From positions 1-14,565 of the forward strand of contig DBRU01000045.1 in NCBI GenBank assembly GCA_002306375.1: DNA of 14,565 bases. Reading direction: 5' to 3'. A program made the position numbers and the translations under genes. Origin of the DNA: Faecalibacterium sp. UBA1360. GTDB taxonomy: Bacteria; Bacillota; Clostridia; Oscillospirales; Ruminococcaceae. The notes under the pieces are model-generated. The model worked only from the letters and a program-made list of their open reading frames with translations. It searched no databases and was not told the DNA's origin. How positions within the stretch are numbered: position 1 is the stretch's first letter; each line of letters starts with the position of its first letter. Positions 1 through 6,033 of this stretch are shown one piece after another.

Positions 1-1431
1 CCGCCCAGGTCAAAGGAGACCATGATGCCCAGCACGGCGCCCAGCAGCGCGCCGTTGGAGCCGCTCATGGAGCTGAGCAGGCTGATGAGCCCGGCGTTGA
101 TGGCCGCCACCGGCTTGCCCACCAGAAGGAACAGGGCGATGCCCACCATGATCGTGCTGAGAACGGGGTAGACCCAGAAGGAGACGAAGCCGGCCAGGGT
201 GCCCTTGGCGGGGATGGTCTTGCGCAGCCAGCGCACCGAGTACCCGGCCACCAGGCCGCCCAGCATGCCGCACAAAAAGCCGCCGCCGATCAGGTTGGCG
301 GCCACGCCGGCCGCAAAGCCGGGGGCCAGGGCGGTCTTGTCGCCCAGAGAGTAGGCCATGTAGGCGGCCAGCACGGGGATCATGACGGTGCTCAGCAGCC
401 CGCCGCCCATCTGTTTGAAGCACCACAGCCAGGACTGTTCGGTGGCCAGCAGGTCCTGCCAGCCGAAGCCCTGGGCCAGCAAAACGGCGAAGGCGTTGAT
501 CATGCCGCCCGCCACGATCAGGGGGATGATGTAGGAGATGCCGGTGAGCACGGCGTCCTTGATGTCGGTGAACACGCCGCCGCCCGCCGCCTTGGGGGCT
601 TCGGCGGGCTTGTACTCGCCCTTTTTGCTGTGGGCGGCCAGGTCCAGCGCGGCCCGGATCACGCCCTTGCCGTCCTTGATGGGGGCGGCCACCCGGGTCT
701 TGTACACGGGCAGGTGGTCAAAGCGCTCGCTTTCCTTCACGGCCACGTCCACGGCAAAGATGGCCGCGTCCGCCGCTTGCAGGCGTTCTGGTGTGGCGGT
801 CCTCCACGCCGTTGGCGCCCTGCTTTTCCACATAGACCTTGACGCCCATCTCCTCGCCGGCCTTGGCCAGGGCCTCGGCGGCCATGTAGGTGTGGGCGAT
901 ACCCGCCGGGCAGGCCGTGACCGCCACCACCGTGTGGGTGTAGGTCTTGGCCGGGTCGGCGGCCGCATCCTTCTTTTCCACGTCCAGGGCGTCGTACATC
1001 TCGTCCACGGTGGCCGCGTGCATCAGCCGGCCCAGGAACGCCTCGTCCTGGGCGTGGGTCATCAGCTCGGCCAGCAGGTCCAGGTGGGTGGAGCCCGCTT
1101 CCGCCACCGGGATGGCCAGCAAAAAGATCAGGGTGACCTGGTTGTCCTCCTCCATGCTCTCCCAGTCGGCGATGGGGGCGTTGACCCGGCAGATGGCCAC
1201 GGCGGCCTCCTTGACGGCCTCGCTCTTGCCGTGGGGGATGGCGATGCCCGAATCCACGCCGGTCTCGCTCAGGGCTTCCCGGTCCATGACCGCCTGCATG
1301 AAGGCGTCCCGGTCCTTGAGCTTGCCTTCGGCCGCCAGGCGGTCCACCAGAAAGGTGATGACCTCGTTTTTGGTGGTGAAGTCGCAGTTGACGGCGATGA
1401 GGTTTTTGTTGGTGATCTGCTGTAAACTCAT
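1..1431 (-). CDS. fruA: PTS fructose transporter EIIABC, partial, apparent frameshift
   Basis: This membrane protein takes up fructose and phosphorylates it to fructose-1-phosphate. The start is ATG at 1431, behind an AAAGGA ribosome site. Residues 1-150 are an EIIA domain with the phospho-histidine H67 in GIAIPHGKS. EIIB follows, with the active cysteine C174 in VTACPAGIAHTYMAAEAL. After EDR (residue 212, near base 795) the reading frame breaks. The unshifted frame runs on as unrelated residues to a stop at 718-720, giving a 237-residue product. The next frame restores normal EIIB sequence (TPERLQAADAAIFAVDVAV) and continues unbroken into the hydrophobic EIIC domain as far as SFDLGG at the window edge. 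Homologues usually read NRLT or DRLT here, so two bases seem to be missing. Roughly 150 EIIC residues lie outside the window. No fruK or DeoR-type fruR precedes it; an RpiR regulator does. The family assignment is firm. Whether the break is real or a sequencing error cannot be told. Confidence 0.9.
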
Positions 1432-1545
1432 GGTGCTTTCCGTCCTTTCCCGAAAGGTTCGTGTCGCGGGGGCGGGGTGCTGCGCCCGTGTTCCCCTTTC
1501 CCGTGTCGACCCGGGTCCGGAGTGCGTTGGCTTGCCTTTGATTTG

Positions 1546-1551
1546 AGTATA
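1546..1551 (-). promoter_or_regulatory. Candidate -10 box of the fruA promoter
   Basis: On the minus strand this reads TATACT, about 115 bases upstream of the fruA ATG and inside an AT-rich patch of an otherwise GC-rich gap. At 16-18 bp spacing there is no recognisable -35 hexamer (the sequence is CCACAC or CCCACA), which suggests a promoter that depends on an activator. The RpiR terminator upstream implies that fruA needs its own promoter. Confidence 0.5.
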
Positions 1552-1583
1552 GCACACAGTTTTTTGGGTGTGGGATTCTTGAA

Positions 1584-1624
1584 AAATGTACACGTGGCAA
1601 AAGACCCAATGTGTAAATGTACAC
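1584..1624. repeat. Paired 10-bp repeats upstream of fruA, probable regulator sites
   Basis: The 10-mer AAATGTACAC occurs at 1584-1593 and again at 1615-1624, exactly 31 bp apart, close to three helical turns. The copy farther from fruA is part of a perfect 5-bp dyad, GTGTA-AATG-TACAC (1611-1624). In the nearer copy the other half is degenerate (TGAAAAATGTACAC, 1580-1593). Relative to a start site inferred from the TATACT box, the copies centre near -50 and -81, where an activator could contact RNA polymerase. The binding protein is unknown. The adjacent RpiR regulator is the obvious candidate by position only. Confidence 0.5.
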
Positions 1625-1658
1625 CCCTGTCCGGTCAAAGACCCCTCAAAAGTCCTAT

Positions 1659-1701
1659 AAAAAGGCCCGCACCGGGCGGAAAGGAGTGCGCCGGCGCGGG
1701 C
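1659..1701 (-). terminator. Intrinsic terminator of the RpiR gene
   Basis: On the minus strand, arms at 1701-1691 and 1675-1665 pair over 11 bp, with one G-U wobble, around a 15-base loop. They are followed by C and a run of five T residues (A-run 1659-1663 on the plus strand). It lies 20 bases after the regulator's stop codon and separates that gene from fruA. Confidence 0.75.
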
Positions 1702-1721
1702 GGATGGAAAAAAGTCCCGGT

Positions 1722-2492
1722 TCAGGGGGCAAAGCCGCAGCTTTGCCAGAACACCTCGCTCAGAAGGCGGATCAGCAGCATCAGGCCGATGCGGTCGGTG
1801 ACGTTGTAGTCCTGCACCAGGCGGTGCTCGCCCCAGAAATACAGGTTGTACTGGGCCTGGGCGGCCAGGGGATTTTCTTTCATGTGGGTGATGCTGACCA
1901 CGGTCATGCCCTTTTCCCGGACGCGGCGGGCCAGGTCCACCAGGCGCTGGTTCTCGCCCCGGGCGCTGATGATCAGCACCGCGTCGTTGGCGTCCCCGTG
2001 CTGCACCGCATAGATCATATCGTGGATGTGCTGGAAATACTGGGCCGGCATATCCACGCAGCGCAGGTTTTTGCCCAGCAGCTCGCAGTAATAGCTGGAA
2101 TCCCCCACCCCGGCCAGGATGCACCCGTGGGACCGGCGCAAAAGGGAGGCCACGGCCCGCACCTGGTCCATGTCGATGATGTCCAGGGTCTTGACGATGT
2201 TGTTGGGCAGCATCTCCAGCAGCTGGCGGCTGAAAGGGGCGTCCGTGGCCGCGCGCTCGTTCTGGATCGAGAATTTCAGCTCGGCAAAGCCGCTGTACCC
2301 CAGCTTTTTGGCCAGGCGCATGATGGAGTTGGGGGCCACGTACAGCTCTTGGGACATTTTCTGGATGGTCAGGGCCGCGATGTCGCCCCGGTGACGGCGG
2401 ATGCAGTCGATGATGTCGTCCTCGGTGTCGTTGAGGCACAGGCCCAAGGCGTCGACCCGCTGTTCAAAGGTCATGGAAGAATGGTCGGACAT
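1722..2492 (-). CDS. RpiR-family transcriptional regulator
   Basis: This is a 256-residue sugar-phosphate-responsive DNA-binding regulator. The start is ATG at 2492, with AAGGGAG just upstream; a second Met (residue 7) is possible but less well placed. Residues 1-78 form the RpiR-type helix-turn-helix (DDIIDCIRRHRGDIAALTIQ, then APNSIMRLAKKLGYSGFAEL). Residues of about 105-240 form a SIS sugar-phosphate-binding fold (ILAGVGDSSYYCELLGKNL and DAVLIISARGENQRLVDLA). Family members bind phosphorylated sugars or amino sugars. The gene has its own promoter and terminator and lies immediately upstream of fruA on the same strand, so control of fruA by a fructose phosphate is a reasonable inference, not shown by the sequence. 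The family call is strong and the effector is unknown. Confidence 0.9.
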   Translation of the reverse strand: MSDHSSMTFEQRVDALGLCLNDTEDDIIDCIRRHRGDIAALTIQKMSQELYVAPNSIMRLAKKLGYSGFAELKFSIQNERAATDAPFSRQLLEMLPNNIVKTLDIIDMDQVRAVASLLRRSHGCILAGVGDSSYYCELLGKNLRCVDMPAQYFQHIHDMIYAVQHGDANDAVLIISARGENQRLVDLARRVREKGMTVVSITHMKENPLAAQAQYNLYFWGEHRLVQDYNVTDRIGLMLLIRLLSEVFWQSCGFAP

Positions 2493-2538
2493 GGGGCGCT
2501 CCCTTCCGCCGCGCGCAGCGCGGGTGGTTTCTGATTTA

Positions 2539-2567
2539 ATCTTAAACGAAACCCGGGCAAAACACAA
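2539..2567 (-). promoter_or_regulatory. Promoter of the RpiR gene
   Basis: Minus-strand -35 TTGTGT (2567-2562), a 17-bp spacer, and -10 TAAGAT (2544-2539). It lies about 47 bp upstream of the regulator's ATG in a locally AT-rich patch, between the GntR terminator and the RpiR gene. Hexamers and spacing are near consensus for the vegetative sigma factor. Confidence 0.65.
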
Positions 2568-2630
2568 TGCGGCGGGGCAGGGCAGCTTTGCCAAAATTCG
2601 ACCGGCCCGGCTGGGCGTTTTGCCCGATGG

Positions 2631-2660
2631 AAAAAGCCCCCGCCCGGGCGGGCGGGGGCT
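2631..2660 (-). terminator. Intrinsic terminator of the GntR gene
   Basis: A perfect 11-bp stem (AGCCCCCGCCC at 2635-2645 against 2650-2660) with a 4-base GGGC loop is followed on the minus strand by a T run (A residues 2631-2635 on the plus strand). It begins 11 bases after the GntR stop codon and ends the isomerase-gntR transcript. Confidence 0.85.
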
Positions 2661-2671
2661 GCAAAAGGGGG

Positions 2672-3394
2672 TCAGCGGTCGATCTCGATGAGAAAGCGGC
2701 TGCCGGCGGCGGGGTAGTGGCTTTCGGCGTATTCGATGGGGCGGCCGTCGGCCATGCGCCCCACCGAGGTGATGAACACCGTGGGCTCGAACGGGCTGAT
2801 GCCCAGCGCGGCCGTGACCTCGGCGGGGGGGACCACCACCTCCAGCCGGCGGCTGGCCCGGCGCACGGCCAGGCCCCGGTCGGCCAGCACCCCGTAAAAG
2901 GACAGGTCGGTGAAATCCAGCTCCGCCATGTCGGGGAACAGCTTGCAGGGCACGTACAGCGTGGTGTACACCACGGGGGCGTTGTCCCGGTAGCCCTCCA
3001 GGCGGCGCAGGCGCACCAGGCGGGTGACCCTGGCCCCGGCGGGCAGCTCCAGGGCGGCGGCTGCGGCGTCCGGGGCCCGCATGACGCCGATGTCCAGCAC
3101 TTTGGTGCGCAGCGTGCGGTGGCTGCGCTCGCTTTCTTCCCGGTAGCCGGCCAGGAAGCTCGTGGATTCGTGGGTGATCTTGGGCTCGGTCACAAAGGTG
3201 CCCCGGCCTTTGACCCGGGTCAGGTAGCCTTCCCGGGTCAGGGCGTCCAGGGCCTGGCGCAACGTGGGCCGGCTGACGCCCAGCCGGGCGCACAGTTCCT
3301 TCTCGGTGGGGATCTGGGCGCCCAGGGCGTACTCGCCCGAGGCGATGCGGGCGCGGATGTACTCCGCCGCCTGTTCGTGCAGCGAGGTGGGCAT
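2672..3394 (-). CDS. GntR/HutC-family transcriptional regulator with UTRA domain
   Basis: This is a 240-residue regulator, the usual HutC-subfamily length. ATG at 3394 is preceded by AAAGGAG. Residues 3-70 are a GntR winged helix: HEQAAEYIRARIASGEYALG, then IPTEKELCARLGVSRPTLRQ, then the wing GYLTRVKGRGTFV. Residues of about 90-238 match the UTRA ligand-binding fold (ARVTRLVRLRRLEG, VVYTTLYVP, GRPIEYAESHYPA). UTRA regulators usually sense small sugars or sugar phosphates and repress the operon they sit in. The gene starts 29 bases after the isomerase stop and shares its transcript, so autoregulation of a mannose-6-phosphate operon is plausible. The promoter and operator of that operon would lie in the sequence lost at the 4.8 kb junction. 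No operator is visible nearby. Confidence 0.9.
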   Translation of the reverse strand: MPTSLHEQAAEYIRARIASGEYALGAQIPTEKELCARLGVSRPTLRQALDALTREGYLTRVKGRGTFVTEPKITHESTSFLAGYREESERSHRTLRTKVLDIGVMRAPDAAAAALELPAGARVTRLVRLRRLEGYRDNAPVVYTTLYVPCKLFPDMAELDFTDLSFYGVLADRGLAVRRASRRLEVVVPPAEVTAALGISPFEPTVFITSVGRMADGRPIEYAESHYPAAGSRFLIEIDR

Positions 3395-3423
3395 GGCGTT
3401 CTCCTTTCAAAAGGGGCGGGGGG

Positions 3424-4776
3424 TCAGCACCGCACCCGGGCCAGAATGACCTTGACCGTCCCGTCGTCGGGGGATTCGATGACATAGTCCCCGGCGGCCC
3501 GGGGCAGGATGCAGGTCTCGGCATAGTGCAGCTCAAAGGGCTCAAAGTCGCCCGCGGGGCTCACAAGGCGGGCGCGGGAGCCTTCCACCAGGTTCAGCAC
3601 GTCCACGCTGCCCGTGCGTTCCACCGTCATTCGGTCCGTGGTGGTATAGCGCAGGGTGTCGATGAATTCCCGCTCGTGCAGGCCGGTGCGCTCCACCAGA
3701 CCGGCCTCGTCCCGGCGCAGCACGGCGGTCTGCCCCACCAGGTTTTGGCGCACCCAGGTCGTGTCCCGGTCGAACTGGATGTTGGCCATGCCGTGGTCGA
3801 TGTGGATGGGCCGGGGCTTGCCGTCCAGGTCCAGGCGGCCCCAGTCCCACAGCTTGAAGGTGAAGATGTAGGGCGTGGCGCTGATCTCCAGCACCATGGT
3901 GCCCGCCCCCGAACAGTGGGTGGTGCCCGCCGGGATCAGCACATGGTCGTGCTTTTTCACCGGGATGTTGTTGATGTACTGCTCGGCCGGGAAGGGCGCC
4001 TGCCCCGCCTGGGCCCGGCGCAGGTCGGACTCCATGGCGGCGGGGTCCGCCCCCATTTTGACGCCCAGCCACACCGAGGCCCCTTCCTCCGCGTCCAGGA
4101 TGTAGTAGCTCTCGTCCTGGGTGTAGCGCATGTTGAAGGTGTTCTGGATGTACTCGGTCAGGGGATGCACCTGCAAGGACAGGTTCTGCCCGCCCACCGT
4201 GTCCAGCATATCGAAGCGGATGGGGAACTCTTTGCCGAAGCGGGCGTGCACCCCCTCGCCCAGCAGGGCCCGGGGCTGCTGCAGCACCAGGTTCAGGGCC
4301 GGGGTCTGGATCAGCCTGCCCCCAAAGTCCAGCAGCAGGCTGTTTTCCTCGGGCACGCCGTCAAAGCTCCAGGCGTAGTTGCTGCCGTTTTCGGGCAGGT
4401 CAAAGTGGTCCTTCATCCAGTGGCCGCCCCACACCCCCGGGTCAAAGTAGGGCACCATGCGGAAGGGCCGCCGGGTGGTCTGGCGCAAGGCCTCCCGGTA
4501 GGATGCCCCGTCCACCAGGGCGGGGCTGCCCTGGGTGGTCATGTCCAGGTAAAAGTCCATCGTGTCCAGCAGATGGTCCTTTTCCCGGTCGGCCCAGCGC
4601 CATTCGGCAAAAAAGCCCCGCTTGTATTTTTGCAGCCTGGGCAGGTCGGCGCGGGCCGTGCGCCAGTTGGACATGCCCCGGCGGTAGCGCAGCTGGATCT
4701 CCCACCGGGTGATGTCGGCCAATACCTGCACGTCCCCCGGGTGCACCAGCGTCGCCCCCACGCCGTAGACCAGCAC
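3424..4776 (-). CDS. manA: Class I mannose-6-phosphate isomerase, large form, N-terminally truncated
   Basis: This cytoplasmic zinc enzyme interconverts mannose-6-phosphate and fructose-6-phosphate. The isomerase cupin fold fills residues of about 105-450. Likely zinc ligands are Q202 and H204 (LQVHPLTEYI), E222 (TQDESYY) and H287 (IPAGTTHCSG), and family blocks such as VLEISATPYIFTFKLWDWGR are intact. Residues 1-100 (VLADITRWEIQLRYR, YKRGFFAEWRWADREK) match the tail of the extra N-terminal domain found in the roughly 590-residue fused isomerases of gut bacteria. The first usable start is GTG at 4776, with no ribosome site. Homology-like sequence (RRRIAEARGAVLVYGVGA) continues upstream to about 4802, then stops making sense where an opposite-strand kinase begins. 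About 130 N-terminal residues and the promoter appear to be missing. The catalytic domain is complete, but the gene as it stands may not be translated. gntR follows after 29 bases. Confidence 0.85.
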   Translation of the reverse strand: MLVYGVGATLVHPGDVQVLADITRWEIQLRYRRGMSNWRTARADLPRLQKYKRGFFAEWRWADREKDHLLDTMDFYLDMTTQGSPALVDGASYREALRQTTRRPFRMVPYFDPGVWGGHWMKDHFDLPENGSNYAWSFDGVPEENSLLLDFGGRLIQTPALNLVLQQPRALLGEGVHARFGKEFPIRFDMLDTVGGQNLSLQVHPLTEYIQNTFNMRYTQDESYYILDAEEGASVWLGVKMGADPAAMESDLRRAQAGQAPFPAEQYINNIPVKKHDHVLIPAGTTHCSGAGTMVLEISATPYIFTFKLWDWGRLDLDGKPRPIHIDHGMANIQFDRDTTWVRQNLVGQTAVLRRDEAGLVERTGLHEREFIDTLRYTTTDRMTVERTGSVDVLNLVEGSRARLVSPAGDFEPFELHYAETCILPRAAGDYVIESPDDGTVKVILARVRC

Positions 4777-4799
4777 GGCGCCCCGGGCTTCGGCGATGC

Positions 4800-4830
4800 G
4801 GCGGCGGGCGGCTGAGCCCGCTGCGCCATT
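4800..4830. other. Probable deletion, rearrangement or assembly joint
   Basis: Two divergent genes meet here with no intergenic DNA, and both lack their 5' ends. To the left, minus-strand isomerase sequence is recognisable up to about 4802. To the right, plus-strand ROK kinase sequence is recognisable from about 4821 (LRHFPARAG). There is no promoter, ribosome site or proper start codon for either gene. A short inverted pair, GCGGGC (4804-4809) and GCCCGC (4816-4821), lies at the joint. Confidence 0.6.
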
Positions 4831-4883
4831 TCCCCGCGCGGGCGGGGCTGGCCCGGGCCCCGCTGCTGGACCACCTGGCCCGG

Positions 4884-5612
4884 GTGGTGCGAACGCTGGC
4901 CGCCGACGCCCCGGCGGCCGTGGGCGGGGTGCGCATGGCCTTCCCCGGGCCCTTTGACTACGAGCGGGGCATCTGCCTGCTGCAAGGGCTGGACAAGTAC
5001 GACGCCTTGTACGGCGTGGACCTGCGCGCCCAACTGGCCCGGCGCCTGGGGGACCTGGCGCCGACGCCCGGGGACATCCGCTTTGTCAACGACGTGGCGG
5101 CCTTCGCCTTGGGGGAACTGGCCTTCGGCGGTGCGGCGGGCAGCGGGCGGAGCCTGGCGGTCTGCATCGGCACCGGGTGCGGCAGCGCCTTCACCCTGGG
5201 GCGGGGCCTTGCGCCGGACGGCACCCCCGGCGTGCCGCCCGATGGGTACATCTATTCGGCGCCCTTCCTGGACGGGTGCATCGACGACTATATCAGCAAA
5301 CGGGGGCTCATGGTCCTGTGCCGCCAGTGCCTGGGCCAGGAGCTGGAGGGCGCCGCCCTGGCCGAGCGCTGTGCCGTGGGGGACGCGGCGGCCGCCGCCT
5401 GCTTTGCCCGGTTCGGCCTGCGCCTGCGGGACGCCCTGGAGCCCTTCCTGACCGATTACCGCCCCGACTGCCTGTGCCTGGGCGGGCAGATCACCCGCAG
5501 CTTTGCCCGCTTCGGCAAGCCGCTGGAAGAGCTTTGCGCCGGGCGGGGCGTCGCCCTGCACGTCACGGCCGACACCTCCCTGCGGGCCTTGCAGGGCCTT
5601 TGCAGAATTTGA
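4884..5612 (+). CDS. ROK-family sugar kinase, N-terminally truncated
   Basis: This is a cytoplasmic ATP-dependent sugar kinase of the glucokinase type, seen without its N-terminus. The frame given starts at GTG 4884 (242 residues), but recognisable sequence begins earlier, near 4821 (LRHFPARAG, PLLDHLARVVRTLA), with no start codon or ribosome site. What remains includes MAFPGPFDYERG, the catalytic-base segment FVNDVAAFALGE (D70 in this numbering), the phosphate loop IGTGCGSAF and a C-terminal LCLGGQI strand. The missing 25-40 residues would hold the DxGGT ATP-binding motif needed for activity, so the product is probably inactive. The CxCGxxGCxE zinc motif of classical ROK proteins is absent; the equivalent stretch reads GYIYSAPFLDGCIDDY, as in a zinc-less subgroup. 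The sugar is not determined; glucose is the default and mannose is possible given the neighbouring isomerase. Confidence 0.8.
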   Translation: MVRTLAADAPAAVGGVRMAFPGPFDYERGICLLQGLDKYDALYGVDLRAQLARRLGDLAPTPGDIRFVNDVAAFALGELAFGGAAGSGRSLAVCIGTGCGSAFTLGRGLAPDGTPGVPPDGYIYSAPFLDGCIDDYISKRGLMVLCRQCLGQELEGAALAERCAVGDAAAAACFARFGLRLRDALEPFLTDYRPDCLCLGGQITRSFARFGKPLEELCAGRGVALHVTADTSLRALQGLCRI

Positions 5613-5616
5613 AAAT

Positions 5617-5636
5617 GCCCCGGGCCGGGGCCGTTT
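5617..5636 (+). terminator. Weak terminator-like hairpin after the ROK gene
   Basis: GCCCC (5617-5621) and GGGGC (5627-5631) can pair around GGGCC, five bases after the ROK stop. The following sequence (CGTTTCGG) has only three T residues, so termination, if any, would be partial. Confidence 0.3.
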
Positions 5637-5642
5637 CGGGCG

Positions 5643-5648
5643 TATACT
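5643..5648 (+). promoter_or_regulatory. Possible -10 box for the ABM-fold gene
   Basis: TATACT lies 32 bases before the ATG at 5680, a normal distance. At 16-18 bp spacing no -35 hexamer is visible, and read-through from the ROK gene 67 bases upstream is an equally good explanation. Confidence 0.3.
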
Positions 5649-5679
5649 GAAAACACCAAAAGCAAACAGGAGGTCCGCT

Positions 5680-5979
5680 ATGAACACGCCCATCACGATC
5701 CATATTTTTTACACCGGCAAAAACGGCAGCGCCCGGGACTTTGCCCGCGAGATGACCGAAAGCGGCCTGGTCGCAAAGATCCGCGCCGAGGAGGGCAACC
5801 TGGGCTACGCCTACTACCACCCGGCCGAGGACCCCGAGACCGTTCTGCTCATCGACCGCTGGCGGGACCAGGGGGCCATCGACGCCCACCACAAGTCCCC
5901 CATGATGGCCGAGATCGCGGCCCTGCGCAAAAAGTACGGCCTGAAAATGCGGGTGGAGCGCTTTTGCCCCGCCGACTGA
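5680..5979 (+). CDS. ABM-fold (YgiN-like) putative monooxygenase
   Basis: This small 99-residue protein starts at ATG 5680, six bases after a perfect AGGAGG (5668-5673). The pattern is that of the antibiotic biosynthesis monooxygenase (ABM) ferredoxin-like fold: a first strand ITIHIFYTG, a helix with ARDFAREMTESGLVAKIRAE, then LGYAYYHPAEDPETVLLIDRW, then DAHHKSPMMAEIAALRKKYG and a last strand MRVERF. The WRD and HHKSP block is typical of the family. Members act as dimers in the cytoplasm, as quinol or heme-type oxygenases or with no known reaction, so no substrate can be given. It may be transcribed with the ROK kinase 67 bases upstream or from its own promoter. It ends against the AraC gene across a shared hairpin. 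It shows no link to the sugar genes around it. Confidence 0.8.
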   Translation: MNTPITIHIFYTGKNGSARDFAREMTESGLVAKIRAEEGNLGYAYYHPAEDPETVLLIDRWRDQGAIDAHHKSPMMAEIAALRKKYGLKMRVERFCPAD

Positions 5980-5994
5980 CCCGCACAAAACCAC

Positions 5995-6026
5995 CGCCCC
6001 CCGGCGCTGCACAGCGCCGGGGGGCG
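5995..6026. terminator. Shared hairpin terminator between convergent genes
   Basis: A perfect 15-bp inverted repeat has arms at 5995-6009 (CGCCCCCCGGCGCTG) and 6012-6026. With steric limits this folds as a 13-14 bp stem with a short loop. It begins 16 bases after the ABM gene's stop and lies 8 bases beyond the AraC gene's stop. On the minus strand it is followed by GTGGTTTTG, a short T run, so it best suits the AraC transcript. On the plus strand there is no T run. Confidence 0.7.
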
Positions 6027-6033
6027 ACCTGGT

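Noticed and set aside
1584..1624. Two spaced 10-bp repeats as a CRISPR remnant
   Set aside because: Only two very short copies lie in a promoter region, with no cas genes. A regulator-binding pair is a far better reading.
718..2439. A 573-codon minus-strand frame joining RpiR-region and fruA sequence, as if a fusion protein
   Set aside because: Only the part from ATG 1431 onward is real EIIA/EIIB in this frame. The upstream part is an out-of-frame reading of the RpiR gene and crosses its terminator and the fruA promoter.
5503..5679. Extension of the ABM-fold protein upstream into the ROK gene's frame
   Set aside because: The extension overlaps the ROK C-terminus in another frame. ATG 5680 has a perfect AGGAGG six bases upstream and gives the normal family length of about 100 residues.
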